A DNA stretch of 64,000 nt from Artemia franciscana (GCF_032884065.1 NC_088883.1:21405393-21469392), one strand, 5' to 3'. Positions 11,089 through 23,429 are shown, numbered from the stretch's first letter. The notes: generated by a model from the sequence alone, not told the origin. Numbers and translations are program-made.

Positions 11089-12285
11089 GTAAAGTCTTTT
11101 TAATTTAAATCTTTTTTTTTCGTAAACACGTTCTAAGACAACACTGGCTATACGAGACATTTGAAACCTAGAAAGGAAAGGATATAATACATGAAAATAT
11201 AATCAAATCGGTGGAAAAAGGGGAATTGTCAGCCAGGAGCAAAATATGAAGACGAAAATCCGGCAAATATTTGGACAAGGACCTCCGCCAAGTCGTCTTC
11301 AGTGCTGAAAAAAAAAACTAAAAAAACAACAACAACAAAATATAACCTTTCGAAGTGAATTGTGCAAGAGGAGAAAAGATACTGCGAAAAGAATATACTC
11401 TAGTTTTCTCACATATATAATCCTTATACATACCTAATGCAAATACTTAAAATATATATAATCCTCGTTTTCTCACCTATTTTATTTTATTTTTCATTTA
11501 TTATATCCTCTCCTTCCTTCGTTTCCTGCATCTTTTTTGTGCTTCTATTCTCTCTTTGCTTTTTTCCAAAAAATTGCATTTTAAACTTGTTTTAAGGAGG
11601 GGTTTTTGAAAACACCAATTACGCGTTGTTCTCGAACAATTATCCTCATTTCTGGCCCAGTTTATGAATTTTTAAACCAAAAGAGGACAGGTTATCCCTC
11701 TCTCCAAATAGTATCTCCTCTATTCAATTTCATAACAAACAGACAGTTTTAGAGGTTTTTAAAGAATTCATCGCATCCTCTTGTTTATTTTTAATATTAT
11801 TAGTCTTATTATATAGCCCTTTATTATATAGTATAACATGGTTTTGTTGTTCTGTTACAGTCTTTTGTTTTCTTATATCTTTTACCAGAAAATTGTTGCT
11901 TACTAAACTTTTTTCAATTAGTTTACCTGTCATTCTTTCCTTATTATTTTTGTGCTTATTGCCAATTGTTGTTTTATTATTATTAGTATGATGTTGATGG
12001 TTGAAGGTTTTAATGTTTCCTTATTCCTTTTTCCTTATTCGTGCTTTAGCCCAGAAAAATTTTAACACTTGGTTTTACTGTGTTTTGCTTTTATTTCTTT
12101 AATTATATTTTATAGTTTAAGAGGCAGTGAAAACTTATGTGGTTGATATATCTCCCTCTTGGACTGTGTTTTGTTTTCAATTTGTTTGACCATCAGGACT
12201 TGATTTTTTCTTCTAATATTTGATTTCTAATGTACAACTTGCTTGCCATTCATGGTGATTTCAGTGAGGTAAATGGAGGTCCCAA
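11089..12285 (+). other. Start of the large channel intron, no gene seen
   Basis: AT-rich intron sequence. A stretch near 11260-11300 (AATATTTGGACAAGGACCTC) loosely resembles the reverse complement of the Penelope-like element's 3' region at 26.9 kb, but is too short to call. Confidence 0.5.
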
Positions 12286-12289
12286 CACT

Positions 12290-12575
12290 CTAGATTTTCT
12301 ACTCCCCTAGGTTTTGAAAACTGTGTCGTTGTTGTTTTCTTTTTCTGTTTTTTGGGAGGGGGAGGGGCTGGTATTTTCATCATAAATGCCTTATTGGGCG
12401 TTTCTATTGATAAAAAATGTTGAAGAAATAACGAATATGCCCCCTCCTCGATTTTGAAAACACATTTTTGGGGGGGGGGGATTATTCATTGAAAATGCTA
12501 TTTTTGGTATTTTTATCGAACACAATGACAAATTTGCCCTACCTAGATTTTGAAAAAAAATATCTCCCCTCCCAT
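12290..12575. repeat. Three diverged repeats of about 115 bp
   Basis: CCCCTAGGTTTTGAAAAC (12305), CCCCTCCTCGATTTTGAAAA (12441) and CCCTACCTAGATTTTGAAAA (12537) each head a unit; the first two are followed by a TATTTT or CTATTTTTGG stretch and then a TTTCTATTGA/TTTTTATCGA stretch. The same module recurs singly near 60285-60345. Confidence 0.5.
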
Positions 12576-13205
12576 AGCCCTAAATTCTAGTGCATTATCG
12601 ATTCTCATCAGATTATATAATTTGCTGTGTGTCACAAATGTATTCGCAGTAAGAAAAGCGATGGAAATCAAAGACCACCCTGACTTTTCTTTATGACAAA
12701 GCAACAGTGTTTTACTTTCTTTTTACATGGATAGATTCAGGGGGGATACATAGTTCATGTTTGGGGAGGGGTAACCAACAAACCCGGGCCTTCCTTATTT
12801 TTAGTTGGCCACACCTCTGCTCCTACCATCGATGTAGCTTTCGACATTCTATGGGGGGTATGTGCCCCTATTATCATCCTCCGGATCCATACCTGGGTAG
12901 ATAAATTATTATAATAATATCAAAAGATGTTAGGAGTCATTTTTGACTCCTAAAGTTGCCAGTTGCCAGAGTTGCCAGTTGCCTAAAGTTGCCAGTTAGT
13001 CAGCAGTTGAACACGAACAAAGACTTCAACAGTGTAATGTATGCACCACTGCAGTAGCACTTTAGCTTCAACACAAGTGATCAACACCACACTACAACAC
13101 AAGTAATTTATGTTCTTAAAGAAATGGGATCAGCCTGAACTAAGCGAAGTTTGAAGCCAAGTGTTATTCCTGAACAAGGAGACGAAACCTAGGCAAATAA
13201 TCGGT
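12576..13205. other. Non-coding intron stretch
   Basis: A 12-bp motif, AGTTGCCAGTTG or close variants, is repeated four times at 12953-13008. No gene is supported. Confidence 0.4.
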
Positions 13206-13209
13206 GAAG

Positions 13210-13565
13210 CTGGCTATTTTACTACTGGATATTTTATGGTAAATTGGTGAACTATATTGGTGATATTTAAATGGTAAATTGACGAATTATATTGGTAAAA
13301 TTTAAATGGTTAATTGACAAATTACATTTGTGAAACTGACATGGTAAATTGACAAATTACACTGGTAAATTTGACATGATAAATAGATTTTTTTGGTAAA
13401 TCAATAAGTTATATTGGTAAAATCTAAATGGTAAATTGACAAATTACATTTGTGAAACTGACGTGGTTAATTGACAAATTACATTGGTAAAATTGACATG
13501 GTAGATTGACAAATTACATCGGTAAAATTGACATAGTTAATTGACAAATGCATGTAAAATTGCCA
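13210..13565. repeat. AT-rich minisatellite, period about 35 bp
   Basis: About ten imperfect tandem copies of ATGGTAAATTGACAAATTAC followed by ATTGGTAAAATTGAC. Units alternate between forms with GTGAAACTGAC and forms with GTAAAATTTAA, suggesting a higher-order period of about 70 bp or more. Confidence 0.85.
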
Positions 13566-13789
13566 ATTGTAAAATTAAATGATAAATTTACAAACTAATG
13601 TTTGCAGAACATCGCTCTTTTATTTATAATTGTTAATTGCAATCTTTAATTGTAAATTTACTTTTGTTAAATAAAGTTTACATAATTTAATTTTAATTAC
13701 GAAATTAAATAGTGAATTAATACATTTTAACAGAATACCAGTTTTTAAAGATTATATAATTTTCAAGTAATGTTCTAATTCAAGAATCG

Positions 13790-14420
13790 CTTATTATTTG
13801 TGCAAATGACCTGGTTTTCACATTCAGATATGAATAGATTTTTATTGTGTTGTCTTCTATGTCATTCTACATTATCCTGCTCCCACAATCGTAGCTCCCT
13901 TTCTATGAATTACCTTTTGGCTTTTACTGATTATGGTAGCCTTGTTACTTCTAGGAAAATAGAGACTGAAGTTCATACGAAGGGCCATGTCCATTTCTGG
14001 GGCATCCTTCTTTATGAAAATTTATCTTTTGAGCACCATATTTGTTTTATTTAAATGAAGTTATAAAGAAGCCTTGATATTCTATGAAAGCTGAAACGTA
14101 TATTTTTCTTCACCAATTTTGAGAATCCTTTTTGACAGTTTAATTCAGTTGTATGTTTTTATGGCCCAGTTTTGACCCACTGCTCATTCTTCTCTTAAAC
14201 CGCTCTCTAACACTTGCAATAAGGTCAAAAACGTAAAATAGGTGATAAATGCTCTGCATCCAACCCGTTACTGAATTTTAAAAGCTTTATATTCTTTCCT
14301 ATCTATCCTTCAATTTTCTACAGCCCCTGCCATCTTCTCAGTTATCTTTGACTTACATCATTCCTTAAATCTGATTGGTCAAATTATCAACTCCGTAGCT
14401 TTTAGAATATTGAAATTTGG
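13790..14420 (+). pseudogene. Badly decayed LINE reverse transcriptase remnant
   Basis: Reading across frames, the + strand shows the order of a LINE RT C-terminal half. CANDLVFTFRYE (13799) stands where YADD.....+ is expected. After a frame change comes GHVHFWGILLYENLSFEHHI (13984), matching '..LGI.ld..L.w..Hi', and then LIQLYVFMAQF, matching 'l....L.YG...W'. Several stops and shifts interrupt it. No boundaries, tail or target duplication are visible. The order of three motifs is the only support. Confidence 0.45.
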
Positions 14421-15539
14421 CATACTTCAGCAGTAAAACTTTATTTTAACCCTTTTGTTGCCAGTCACATTATATACAGTGCCCCTCCTGATTCGGCTCG
14501 AGAATGGCATCTGATTGACACCTTCAAAGGACTTGTAATAGAAATTTAGTTTCTGATGAATTTTTGGCCATCAATTGCTGGTCTATTTTCTGTCGATTAA
14601 TCATACTTAATTTTATAAGCTGCTGAATTTTTCTCACTCCCTCCCCCATTTTTTTCTTTTTTTGTTTTTTTACTATCTAAATATTATCTTTAAATAGTAC
14701 GTTATGTGGATATATCCCCTCCTTTGCAGGCCATGTAGTTTTTGAGGAGATCAATATTTGTTAATGTTTTTTGTTTTTGTAAAACTCTGTTGTTTTTTGT
14801 TGTATCCTATGTTTATTTTATTCTGTCCAGAAGAGTCTCACGCTCGTTTTTTCTGAATGATTCAGCATTTACTGCTTTTGTATCTTTCATCTTCTAAAAG
14901 AAAAGATGGGTTTTTGATCTTATCGCTGTTTAGAATATAATGGTGACTTAAACTGTTTTAAGTTGTTTCCCATTTTAGTGCGTCTATAGATAAAATACAA
15001 GATTTTACCATCTCTTATATTCCTCTACGAATCATTTATTTATTCACCAGTTTAAAATATTGTTTCCTACAAACTAAATAGGTTGCTCATTATTTACCCA
15101 TTAACGTTTTAAATGATTTGCTTAGGTATCAATGCTCTATACCTTTGGTTAAAATGGATTCAAAACAAAAACAGCGACAAAAAGAAAATGTTAAATTAAT
15201 CAAAATAATTTGAAAGTCACAAATGTATATACTCTTTTCCTTTGTTTTTCTTGTAAACCTGACTAGCTTTTTAAATTTTGTTTATGATAGGACGAATAAA
15301 AAAAAAAAGAAAAAAAAGCCGGTAAATAAATTCCAAAATAAAAGTGTAAGTGCACCCTAGCCTATAGAGGACCTTATAGTCACTGTATTTGTTGCAATTA
15401 CTTTTCTTTTATAAATTTGGTTTGTTTATTCATTTCGATTTCAATTCGAAATTGAGTAGAGAGTAGATCTCTTTACTCAATTCATAGTCCATCCTGCTCA
15501 TTTTAAGCCTTTGAAGGCTGAATATGAAAAAGTGAAAAG

Positions 15540-15660
15540 ATTATATATATTTTTTTATATATATATATTTTTATATATGTTATATATTTATATTTCTATA
15601 TATTATATATTATATTTTTATATATTTTATATATATATTTTTAAATATATATATTTTTCT
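15540..15660. repeat. (TA)-rich cryptic microsatellite
   Basis: Almost pure A/T with TATATTTTTATATA-type units. Open frames through it reflect composition only. Confidence 0.8.
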
Positions 15661-15794
15661 AGCTTAATAAAGGTCTGTTACAAGGTTACAAAGAAGAAAA
15701 ATTATTTATTTCAAATATTTATTTTACATGGAATATGACTCTTTTAACGCTCATCACCTAAAAAATAACAAGTGTCCACTCAAGAATTTCAGCA

Positions 15795-16985
15795 TTATGT
15801 TTTGAAACAGTTCTTGTTCTTAATAAGGCAAAGATGCACGTTGCACTTCAGACACGCGATAAAAGTTTAAGCATGTTTTGTACAGGACTTGTATCTCTGT
15901 TGTTCTTCGACTATCTTGGGCCAGTGGACAAAGCTATCTTAGCGAACACTGAAATTAGGAACACTGTCACTCTTCATCTTCTTCTGGGATCGGAAAGTAG
16001 CAGGAAACTCACTTAGTGGTCTTTCATCTCTCACTGCATGCACAATCAACCTCTCAGCAGCCAGTCTGCGATGTCAACGCGAAAGCGAACTAGTAGCAGA
16101 GGCTTCTCAGCATCAATATGATGATTCGGCCTGTAAAGTAGCTAAGCAATTGCCACACTCACCTCCTGAAACTAGTAGATAAGATACGGGTACTATTTCT
16201 GCCCCGCCGTGTCAGTGCAGTATAGCTGGATCAAAGTGTCACTCAAGTCAACCTAACCCATAAGCTTTTTATATTCTTCGACGACATGAGGTCTAGTCAA
16301 GTCGATTTGAGGGGCTCTCTCTTTGAGTCTCTTCGTTCGTATTGATCAGTGCGGTCAGGCCCGGTGTTTGAAGAAATGAGATGAACAGGTTTACTGTCGT
16401 ACCACTTCGTCAAGACAATAATAGAATGTTACACGCTTCGCCGATCAAGCGATCCTCTTCACGGGTTTCTCATTTTTTGGTTTACTTCTAGATGTGGGAG
16501 TTTCGCTTTCCGCATTCGGTCTATTCACACTATCCTAACTAACTCAACACCCATTTCCTGAAGATTTTCTATGAGATGAAAGCTGCTATAAAAGGTGTAA
16601 GAGAAAATCTTAAAGTTTTGGTTCTTAGGAAGATTTTCAATTAGACGTAACGCCACATTCCTTTTCCACTATAGACTTCGAAATCATATACTGTACTGCT
16701 AGTTCCGGCTTTTGTGCATCCCCCACTTGCAGTGCTTGTCGTCCATATACTGTTTGAAGCAGAGATGGTCTTTGAATAGGAGCATTTGCTCCTCATGCAT
16801 TTACGTTCTTGGTTCGGGATTTTTCACATATTCTCCTGTAGTCTATTGCGCAATGGTTGCACCTTGAAGAGGAGTTGTATTCTGCGTTGTCCTGCCTGAT
16901 TGGCTTCGAGCCGTTATTAAATTGAAAGAAATGTCCTATTACCTTGAAGCGGTCAAATGTCATGGTGTCAGTGACTAGAGGAATA
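15795..16985 (-). pseudogene. piggyBac transposase, C-terminal two thirds, degraded
   Basis: On the - strand the order of family segments is intact despite stops and shifts. It starts with VTDTMTFDRFKVIGHFFQFN (about 16973-16914), the 'MSRNRF..IL+FLHFNDN' block. HEEQMLLFKDHLCFKQYM with KWGM (near 16800-16720) is the 'DEqM+pFKGR...KQYm..KP.KWG' block. YTFYSSFHLIENLQEMGVEL (near 16590-16530) is 'DnyFsS..L...L...gi'. IIVLTKWYDSKPVHLISS (near 16430-16370) is the '..v..W.D.+.V.llSs' block. The end, CLKCNVHLCLIKNKNCFKT, is the cysteine-rich C-terminus, with the stop at 15795. Several in-frame stops show the gene is dead. Confidence 0.85.
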
Positions 16986-17999
16986 TTCTAGTAGGCAAAA
17001 CTCGGAGGGTGAAAGTAGATGATTACAATAGCACAGTTGTAACAAAAGTATGTAGCGGTATTCCACAAGGTAGCGTCATTGAGCCCATGCTCTTCAATCT
17101 TTTTCCAGACAACCTGCCTGACAATATCAACTCAGACATCGCACTTTATGCTGACGATACAAAGCTTTTTATACCTATCATATGCCTAATTGATATTCAA
17201 GAGCTGCAGTTCGACCTAAACAAGATAGCCGATTGGATAAGAACGTTGGAAATGGAGGTCAAAACAAGCAAATGCTCCCACCTCTGCCTTGGACTACAGA
17301 ATTTCAAGTCAACCTATAGTTTTAACACCAGTCCAATACTAAAAACATTTTTTGAGTAGGACCTCGGAGTAATAATAGACACTGAGCTAATATTCACCAG
17401 CCACTACGAATCCATCGTGAGCAAAGCTTCGAAAGTAGTTGGACAGATTCGTAGAAACTTTCCCTCAAACGCTTCTCAGCTTTTTTTTTAAACTCTATTC
17501 AAGTCTCTTGCTCAGCCTATCATTGAATTTGGTCACACGACAATAGGACCTCACTTTCAAAAAAGAAATTAGTTCCCTTCAGAAGATTTAGCGAAAATTA
17601 ACAAAATCTTTACCAAACTAAAAGTCCTCTCCTACTATAAACAATAGGAAAAGCTGATACTTACTTCCATCTACTATAGAATCCTCCAAGGTGAAGTAAT
17701 TGGTACTTCCATACTATCTCATAAGTACTACAATAACATTCGACAGAGGAAACACTCTTCTTCAACACAAACAATTTGCAAGGACACACCTAACACAAAA
17801 AGCTAACACAAAACACTTTCAAGACAGAAGTTGGAAAAGGGGCCTTAGCAACCCAAATAGTAAAAGAATGGAATAACCTCCCCCAAGAAGTGGTTATGGC
17901 TGACTCTAACAACTCTTTCAAAAAAAGTTTTGACGGTACATTCTTATAGAGGCCAAAGCCTTTTTGTTGCAGTACATTATTATTATTATTATTATTATA
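16983..17999 (+). mobile_element. 5'-truncated LINE inserted in the piggyBac transposase
   Basis: The insertion begins near 16983 and ends in an (ATT)n tail at 17973-17998. The transposase resumes on either side. It contains part of an ORF2 reverse transcriptase (next entry) and an ORF end reading VKEWNNLPQEVV...FKKSFDGTFL, the usual C-terminus. The (ATT)n tail matches that of the larger LINE ending at 23452, so both may belong to one group. No target-site duplication is clear. Confidence 0.78.
17009..17359 (+). pseudogene. LINE reverse transcriptase fragment with intact YADD box
   Basis: The open stretch encodes VCSGIPQGSVIEPMLFNLF (RT motif 4; the usual LGPLLF is EPMLF here) and IALYADDTKLF (the catalytic YADD box), then LNKIADWIRTLEMEVKTSKC, the 'l..i..W...n.l.+n..Kt' segment. 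The frame breaks at 17359. Remains of the thumb and C-terminus continue in other frames to 17950. The endonuclease and N-terminal RT motifs are missing, a normal 5' truncation of target-primed reverse transcription. Confidence 0.8.
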
Positions 18000-18004
18000 A
18001 CGTT

Positions 18005-18660
18005 TAGCTGGTTCTCAGTATATCATCATATGCTTTAGCCTCACGATGCCAATAAGCAGAAGAATTCTAAGGAACTGTTCCGCTTCTTTAAATGTTCATT
18101 TCAGCTCCAATGCTTTCTGTTGTAATGTATATCAGTTTGTATCTTTTACAAGAATGCTTGTGATGACCGAGTCGAAAAACTTCTAGTAGTAGGCAATTGG
18201 AGTCACCAACAAAGAGTCAAGACTTGAAATGTGTCCTATTCAGCTGACGTCCTTCTCTGGTACTAGAGCTTTATTCCATACTCGTCTCTGGTCTTCTGAA
18301 GAGTTTGATGTGACATCAGCCTCAGCTTCAGATTATAGTACTTTTGCGGAATTCATGTGCGTCTATGCTTCTTCCACAAAGTGGTAGATGATATTCGTCT
18401 TCGCTTTCTTGACAACGGTTGCCCTTTTCTAATTGATCTGGTTCTCTGAGAGGAAGAGGGTTTCTTTCGTTCTCGGAGTCTTCCAAATCAAGGTTAGACA
18501 GTTCGCCGTCTGGCTCCGGGACATAGAATACTACACCGCTAAGGTCTATTCTCCATAGTCGTCCTTCGCGCCTTTTTTTTCAGTGCCTCTCGCAGACTTT
18601 GTTCAGTCCTGTCCTTAGCCTCCTCGGTTAATACAGCAGGACGCTTCAATATATGGAGTA
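18005..18660 (-). pseudogene. piggyBac transposase, N-terminal third, degraded
   Basis: This is the other half of the transposase, upstream of the LINE. Reading the - strand, VFYVPEPDGELSNLDLEDSE (from about 18525) gives the acidic 'LSDsE.E' N-terminus. EAEQFLRILLLIGIVRLKHM with MIY (18085-18020) matches 'e...FlglllLmGivrLp...dYW'. The chain then resumes after the LINE at 16985 with the MTFDRF block. Frameshifts lie between these blocks. The start codon could not be fixed. Confidence 0.75.
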
Positions 18661-19379
18661 AATTTATGTTTTACAGTAACAAAAATAAAAGCAAATACAA
18701 TCACATAGCAGACTCTAACTGAAACGCATCTATAATATACGGACATTTTCAGAAAATTACTTTCGCACTTTACGTCTCCTGTGGCAGATGAATCTTACAG
18801 ACCAATTGACAAAAAGCGTGTGTCAAGATACAAGAGTGAAAAAATGTGATAAAATACAAAACCGACTTAATCTTTTAATATTACCGAACTTCACAATATT
18901 TTTCTCTCACTATACGGCAGAAACCTCCACTTAATCAAATTCAGTCCTGTTAACTAGAAACAAGCATTGGCCGAAAATCATGGTGAGCCTTATAAGAGAC
19001 ATCGGCCATGAAAGGGTTAAAGCTGACTTACCATGTCACGTTATTCCTGCCCATTTTTTCGTCTTAGCATCTCTATTTTCTTTTCTTTAAATGCCTCTTT
19101 TTATGCAACACATTTTTCAGTATTGATTTTTAGTTCAAGGTGAAAACATCTGTCTAGAATTGGATATCATAAATTTCAAACCAGTAAGCTTTTTCAGTGA
19201 ATTTTAATCCCTGCGAACTTGTTAGATTTTGCAATACCTGGCAAAGGATTAAAGTTCGTGACCTTGAGTAATATTATTACGCTGCATTTAAGTAAGCGAG
19301 AGATAATCCTATGGTCATAATTATCAAATCGTATAGACTGATTAATTATTTTTGGAAATTTTTACTTATAAGCGAGGAG
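18661..19379. other. piggyBac right end and unassigned intron sequence
   Basis: Up to 19020 this is the untranslated right flank of the piggyBac element. 19021-19379 holds nothing recognisable. Confidence 0.5.
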
Positions 19380-19597
19380 AAGAGGGAAGGTTTTCTGTAG
19401 CAAGCGTCGTTGTACCTGCCGTGAGTGTGTCTTCCTTAAATTGCGGGGAATAGATAGCAGGAGCCTACGCTTCCCTCGATTATTGGCATTTTGAGCTTAA
19501 GAAATTTAGCCAACTACCATTCAGCTTTAGTGCGGTTAAGACGTGTTTTGCCCATGGTTATGTTTTTGACTCAGAATCGGATTAATAGACTATTTTC

Positions 19598-20720
19598 ATG
19601 AAAATGGACTCTGATTCGGACTGCTTTGTTTATGCCCCGGTTCTGAACTTTCTGCATTTTAATAATGAAAAAGGTGTCGAAGCTACAGTAATCTTAAAAT
19701 TTGCAGTAGAATTCTTCGAGTCAAGTGATATTTCCAAATCGAAGAAAATCCTGTGGGATTCGCTGCCGAAATTGACCGAGCCCTATCCAAGGTGCACGGG
19801 TTCAAACGCAGCTTTGAATCATTTGAAAGACATGTTAGAACTTCTTCAAAATCAGAGTGCTTCTGAGGACATGCCTGTCTTTGTTATCCGTTCCCCAGCC
19901 GAAGTTGTTTCCAACAACAATTCCAGCAGTTGCTTACTCCAGGATAGCTTCTAAGCTTAATGGAATTCAAAATACTCTTTCGCAAGTTAACGAGAAAATG
20001 TCAGCTTATGATCTGAATTTCCCCAGCCTTCCGAGCATTGCTACTGGTAGTGACATAAGCAAAGCCACTGCTATTATCACGAATGTACCGCGTGATATCG
20101 ATAATGCATCTAAACGGAAGGAAAGAATTGACTGTATTTCTGGTCACGAGTGCATTGATACTGTGCGAGCCTCTGGTGATAAATTGATTGTGAAGATCGA
20201 TAGCATGGCCGCTGCTGACTTTTGCAAATCTGCGCGCTCGGTTTTTCGTGATTGTGAAGCAAAAATGGTGGAGAAAAAGTTTTTTGGTATCATGAAAGGC
20301 GTTGCACAAGATCTTGATCTTGCGGCTCTTAAAGCTTGCAGGGGTGTTCGAGAGTCTATGAGAATTGGGAGCTCAAATTGTCTGAAAATTACGTTCGAAG
20401 ACAAAATTTCTCTTTCCTTGGCCCTTAAATCTGGACTGAAGATAGGCTATGAACTATTCCGAGTGTATGAATATCAGTGAGTTCCTAGGTGCTGCAGGAA
20501 ATGTCAATCACCTGCCCACCTTGCTGCAAAATGTCCCGATAAAAACTACAAATGCTCACGGTGCTCTGGTCCCCATATGAACTCCAGTGACTCACCTTGC
20601 AGTAACACCCCAAAGTGTGCAAATTGTAGTGGAGATCATGTTGCTTACAGTTTTCGTTGCTCCAAACTAAAGGCTCTTGCTAATTCCAAAGTTCCACGAC
20701 CTTCTCGCTTGCAATCATGA
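19598..20720 (+). pseudogene. LINE ORF1 (Gag-like RNA-binding protein), frameshifted and with one stop
   Basis: ORF1 of non-LTR elements coats the element's RNA. The first part starts MKMDSDSDCFVYAPVL and runs about 100 codons before a frameshift around 19860-19910. The second frame continues through KATAIITNVPRDIDNASKRK, an RRM-like or 'PRE' type central region. It is interrupted by a TGA at 20478-20480. The same frame then gives three zinc knuckles: CRKCQSPAHLAAKC, CSRCSGPHMNSSDSPC and CANCSGDHVAYSFRC. Their spacings follow the Gag CX2CX4HXnC pattern. The frame ends at 20720, overlapping the ORF2 start. Confidence 0.8.
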
Positions 20721-23343
20721 ATGAGTTTAAAGTCTCAGTTTGCTCTTTCAACATCAATGGGACAAAGGATAAAGTGTTAAGCCTTGATGAGAAACTAGCT
20801 AATCATGATGTTGTTCTCTTACAAGAACACCTGCTCCCAAGTTGCAGTGTAAACTTTCTAAGGCGAAGTTCTCAACATGCTGTTTTCATGACGAATGCCC
20901 GACGTACCCGAGGCAGGCCTTCTGGCGGTCTTGCCTGTATAATTAAGCGATCTCTGCCTAGCTATTTGTTTCCTAGCTGCTACCAATCTTCTGAAAACTA
21001 TCTTGCAATCTGGATTGCAGACGTGATCATATTCAACGCCTATTTGCCCCATGATAGAAGATTTGTTTCTTCGTTCTCCAGCTATGCGAATGTCTGCAAT
21101 AAATTAAAGACTCTCATATCTGGTATTGGGCGTCTGGGATACAAGTGGGTGCTTATAGGGGACTTAAACTGTGACATCACCGTTTCCTCGACACGAAATT
21201 AAGCGCTTTTTCAGTGTCTACCCTCAGTATTTAAGGTCCTAACAAAAGACCTCAGTTTTACATATATCCACTGTAGTGGTTCTGTCTCAAATTTGGACCA
21301 CTGTATCTGCCATCATTCATTACAAACTTCAGCAGTACATGTTGATGAAGATGAGAGAGATTATGATCATTTGCCTCTGTATTTAAAAAAAACGTGTATT
21401 TAGAAAAACGTGATTGGTCTAGTGCGAACATGCCTCTTTACCTTACTACACTTGGAGCTCTACTGTCCACCATACGTGTCCCTTTCCATCTTCTTTGCAC
21501 AAATGCATATCCCACTATTGATAATGCTCGTACTGATTTGAATCGCTATTATCGTGACATTATCTTATGTATAAAGCAAGCTGAAGCCATCCCGCTGATC
21601 CGTGTCAGGCGGAATACCCAAAAACCAATTTGGAAGTGTGATCCTTGGCTGAAAAAAGTCAAGAACAAGGCCAAATTCTGGTTAAGAATCTGTTCTGCCT
21701 GTGGTCGACCTTCGCGGGGTTCTGTGTTTGATCTAAAACAAAATACGAAACTCGAATTTAAACGCCATCTTTGTGCCGTTCGTTACTCTGGTGAAACTTT
21801 TCCGAAAAGTAATAGTGAGTGGCGAAAAGTAATAAATTCTGTCAAGTTTCCGCATGCAAGTTCTAGTGATATTATATCTCGTCCAGGTTGGATTGAACAT
21901 TATTCAAAAATATTTTCGAATGTTAATTATGCAGTGCATAAGCGTTTCTCATGTTTGCTTGAAAAAAATTTGCCGTCACGTTTATGTCAGAGACATGTGA
22001 TTCCAGTTGAAAAGTGGGTTATTGTTAAAGGTATTAAGGGTTTAAAATCAAAATCTTTGGATGTTGATGGGATTAGTGTTTTGAATCTTGTTCCGAATTC
22101 TTTTGAACTGGTTTCTCATCTCCAACTGTTTTTTCAAATGTGTTTGAGTAGTTCGTGTGTGCCCGACTCGTTCTTATGTGGTAGCGTTACGTCACTTCTA
22201 AAAAGAGGAAAAGATCCAGTTTCTTGTAGTTCTTATAGGCCCATAACGGTAGCTTGTACTCTTAGCAAGCTTTTGAACACCTCCTACTACCTTATATCAC
22301 TAAGCTTGCTCTAAATGATGATAATCAATTTGGTTTTAAATCTGGGCTAGGCTGTCAGCATGCTCACCGTGCTTTGACTTCTTTATTAAAAGATGCCCAT
22401 CGCACTCGTCGCATACTTCATTTTGCAACCCTAGACTTGTCTAAAGTATTTGAAAGTATTTGTCATTCTCAAGCATGGACAGCATTATGCAAGAGAGGAG
22501 TAAATCCGTCGGTAATTCACGTGCTTCGTTTTTGGTACTCGCATTCTTACCTTCGCCTTAAGTCATTAGATAATTCTTATTTTGGTCATATCCCTGTTCG
22601 TTGCGGTGTAAGACAAGGGGGAGTTCTTTCGCCGTATATTTTTAATGCTTGTATTGAAAATGTATTATCAAAAATATCGACTACGTGCCTTCTAGGAACA
22701 TCTGATATCTCATATCTGGCTTATGTGGATGACCACAATTAGTCTAATTAGTCAAACTGAGTCTGGTCTTGCCCGTTCAGTGAAGTCAGTTACTTCTGCT
22801 TTCCGTGATATCGGCCTGTACCTAAATATTGACAAGTGCGAGTTTCTTGTTTTCAACGGTAATAATTGTTCAGAGTCACTATACTGCGATGGTTTTAGTA
22901 TTCCCCGTGTTAAATCATTTTGTTGGCTTGGTATAACAGTTTGCGATTCTATGAATGTTCTCCGGCCTCGCGCTGTCAAAGATATTAGTGATAAGCTGAG
23001 GCTTGGTTACTCTAAGATTGTAGCAAATCGTGGACACTATAGGAGAAAAGCGCTAACTTGGCTTTACTCAAATTTTTGTGATCATTCTGTGCTCTTCTGT
23101 TCTGGTATTAGGCCACTTCTGTTGACTGGTGATCTAAAACATATTCGCATAAATTATTACCGGAACTGCAAATTTCTTTTATACCTACCTCGTTCTTACC
23201 GGAATACAAAACTGGTTAAAAAGTATTGTGCGAAAGATATTACTGGTGCTTTCGAAAAATTATCTGTGAAGCTAGCTATTGAAGCGCTTTATAGGCTAGG
23301 ATGTTTTCATCGCCTTATCTGTCTTTTTTCTGTATGTGATTAA
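20717..23343 (+). pseudogene. LINE ORF2: apurinic-like endonuclease plus reverse transcriptase, frameshifted
   Basis: ORF2 nicks target DNA and reverse transcribes the element. The endonuclease part (20717-21202) shows VCSFNINGTKDKV, VVLLQEHLL with the catalytic Glu, GGLACIIK, FNAYLPHD and LIGDLNCDI. It shifts frame near 21195. The RT part (21394-23343) shows KSKSLDVDGISVLNLVP, SSYRPITVACTLSKL, HFATLDLSKVFESI, CGVRQGGVLSPYIFNACIEN and LAYVDD, with shifts near 22310 and 22740. LDLSKVF replaces the common L-D-xx-KAFD, so the second catalytic aspartate region is altered as well. After YVDD come GLYLNIDKCEFLVFNG and a C-terminal region ending with a stop at 23343. Total length of about 875 codons is normal for the group. 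Confidence 0.88.
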
Positions 23344-23429
23344 ATTTGTTTCTTTTGTATTACTTTTGCTGTTTTTCTTTTGTATTTTACTCCACTTAAC
23401 CTCTGTTTTGTGAAGTGGGTGATAAATAA

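Larger units (their letters stand above)
14446..19020 (-). mobile_element. piggyBac-family DNA transposon, broken by a LINE insertion
   Basis: The left end reads TTAACCCTTTTGTTGCC at 14446. The right end, on the opposite strand, reads TTAACCCTTTCATGGCC at 19020. Both start with the TTAA target followed by CCC, as piggyBac elements do. Between them, on the - strand, lies a decayed piggyBac transposase (18660 to 15795), cut by a LINE at about 16983-17999. Roughly 1.3 kb separates the transposase stop from the left end, longer than usual, so a further insertion, a looser left boundary or a chance match at the left end is possible. The element lies in a channel intron, on the strand opposite to the gene. 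Confidence 0.72.

Noticed and set aside
11255..11305. Possible Penelope 3' fragment on the - strand
   Set aside because: Only about 20 bases resemble the 26.9-kb copy; too little to annotate.
12707..12904. 65-codon frame
   Set aside because: No family motif, no acceptor or donor in phase with the channel, and exons at 11088 and 23553 already join without a gap.
15511..15738. 75-codon frame rich in Tyr and Ile
   Set aside because: AT microsatellite composition only.
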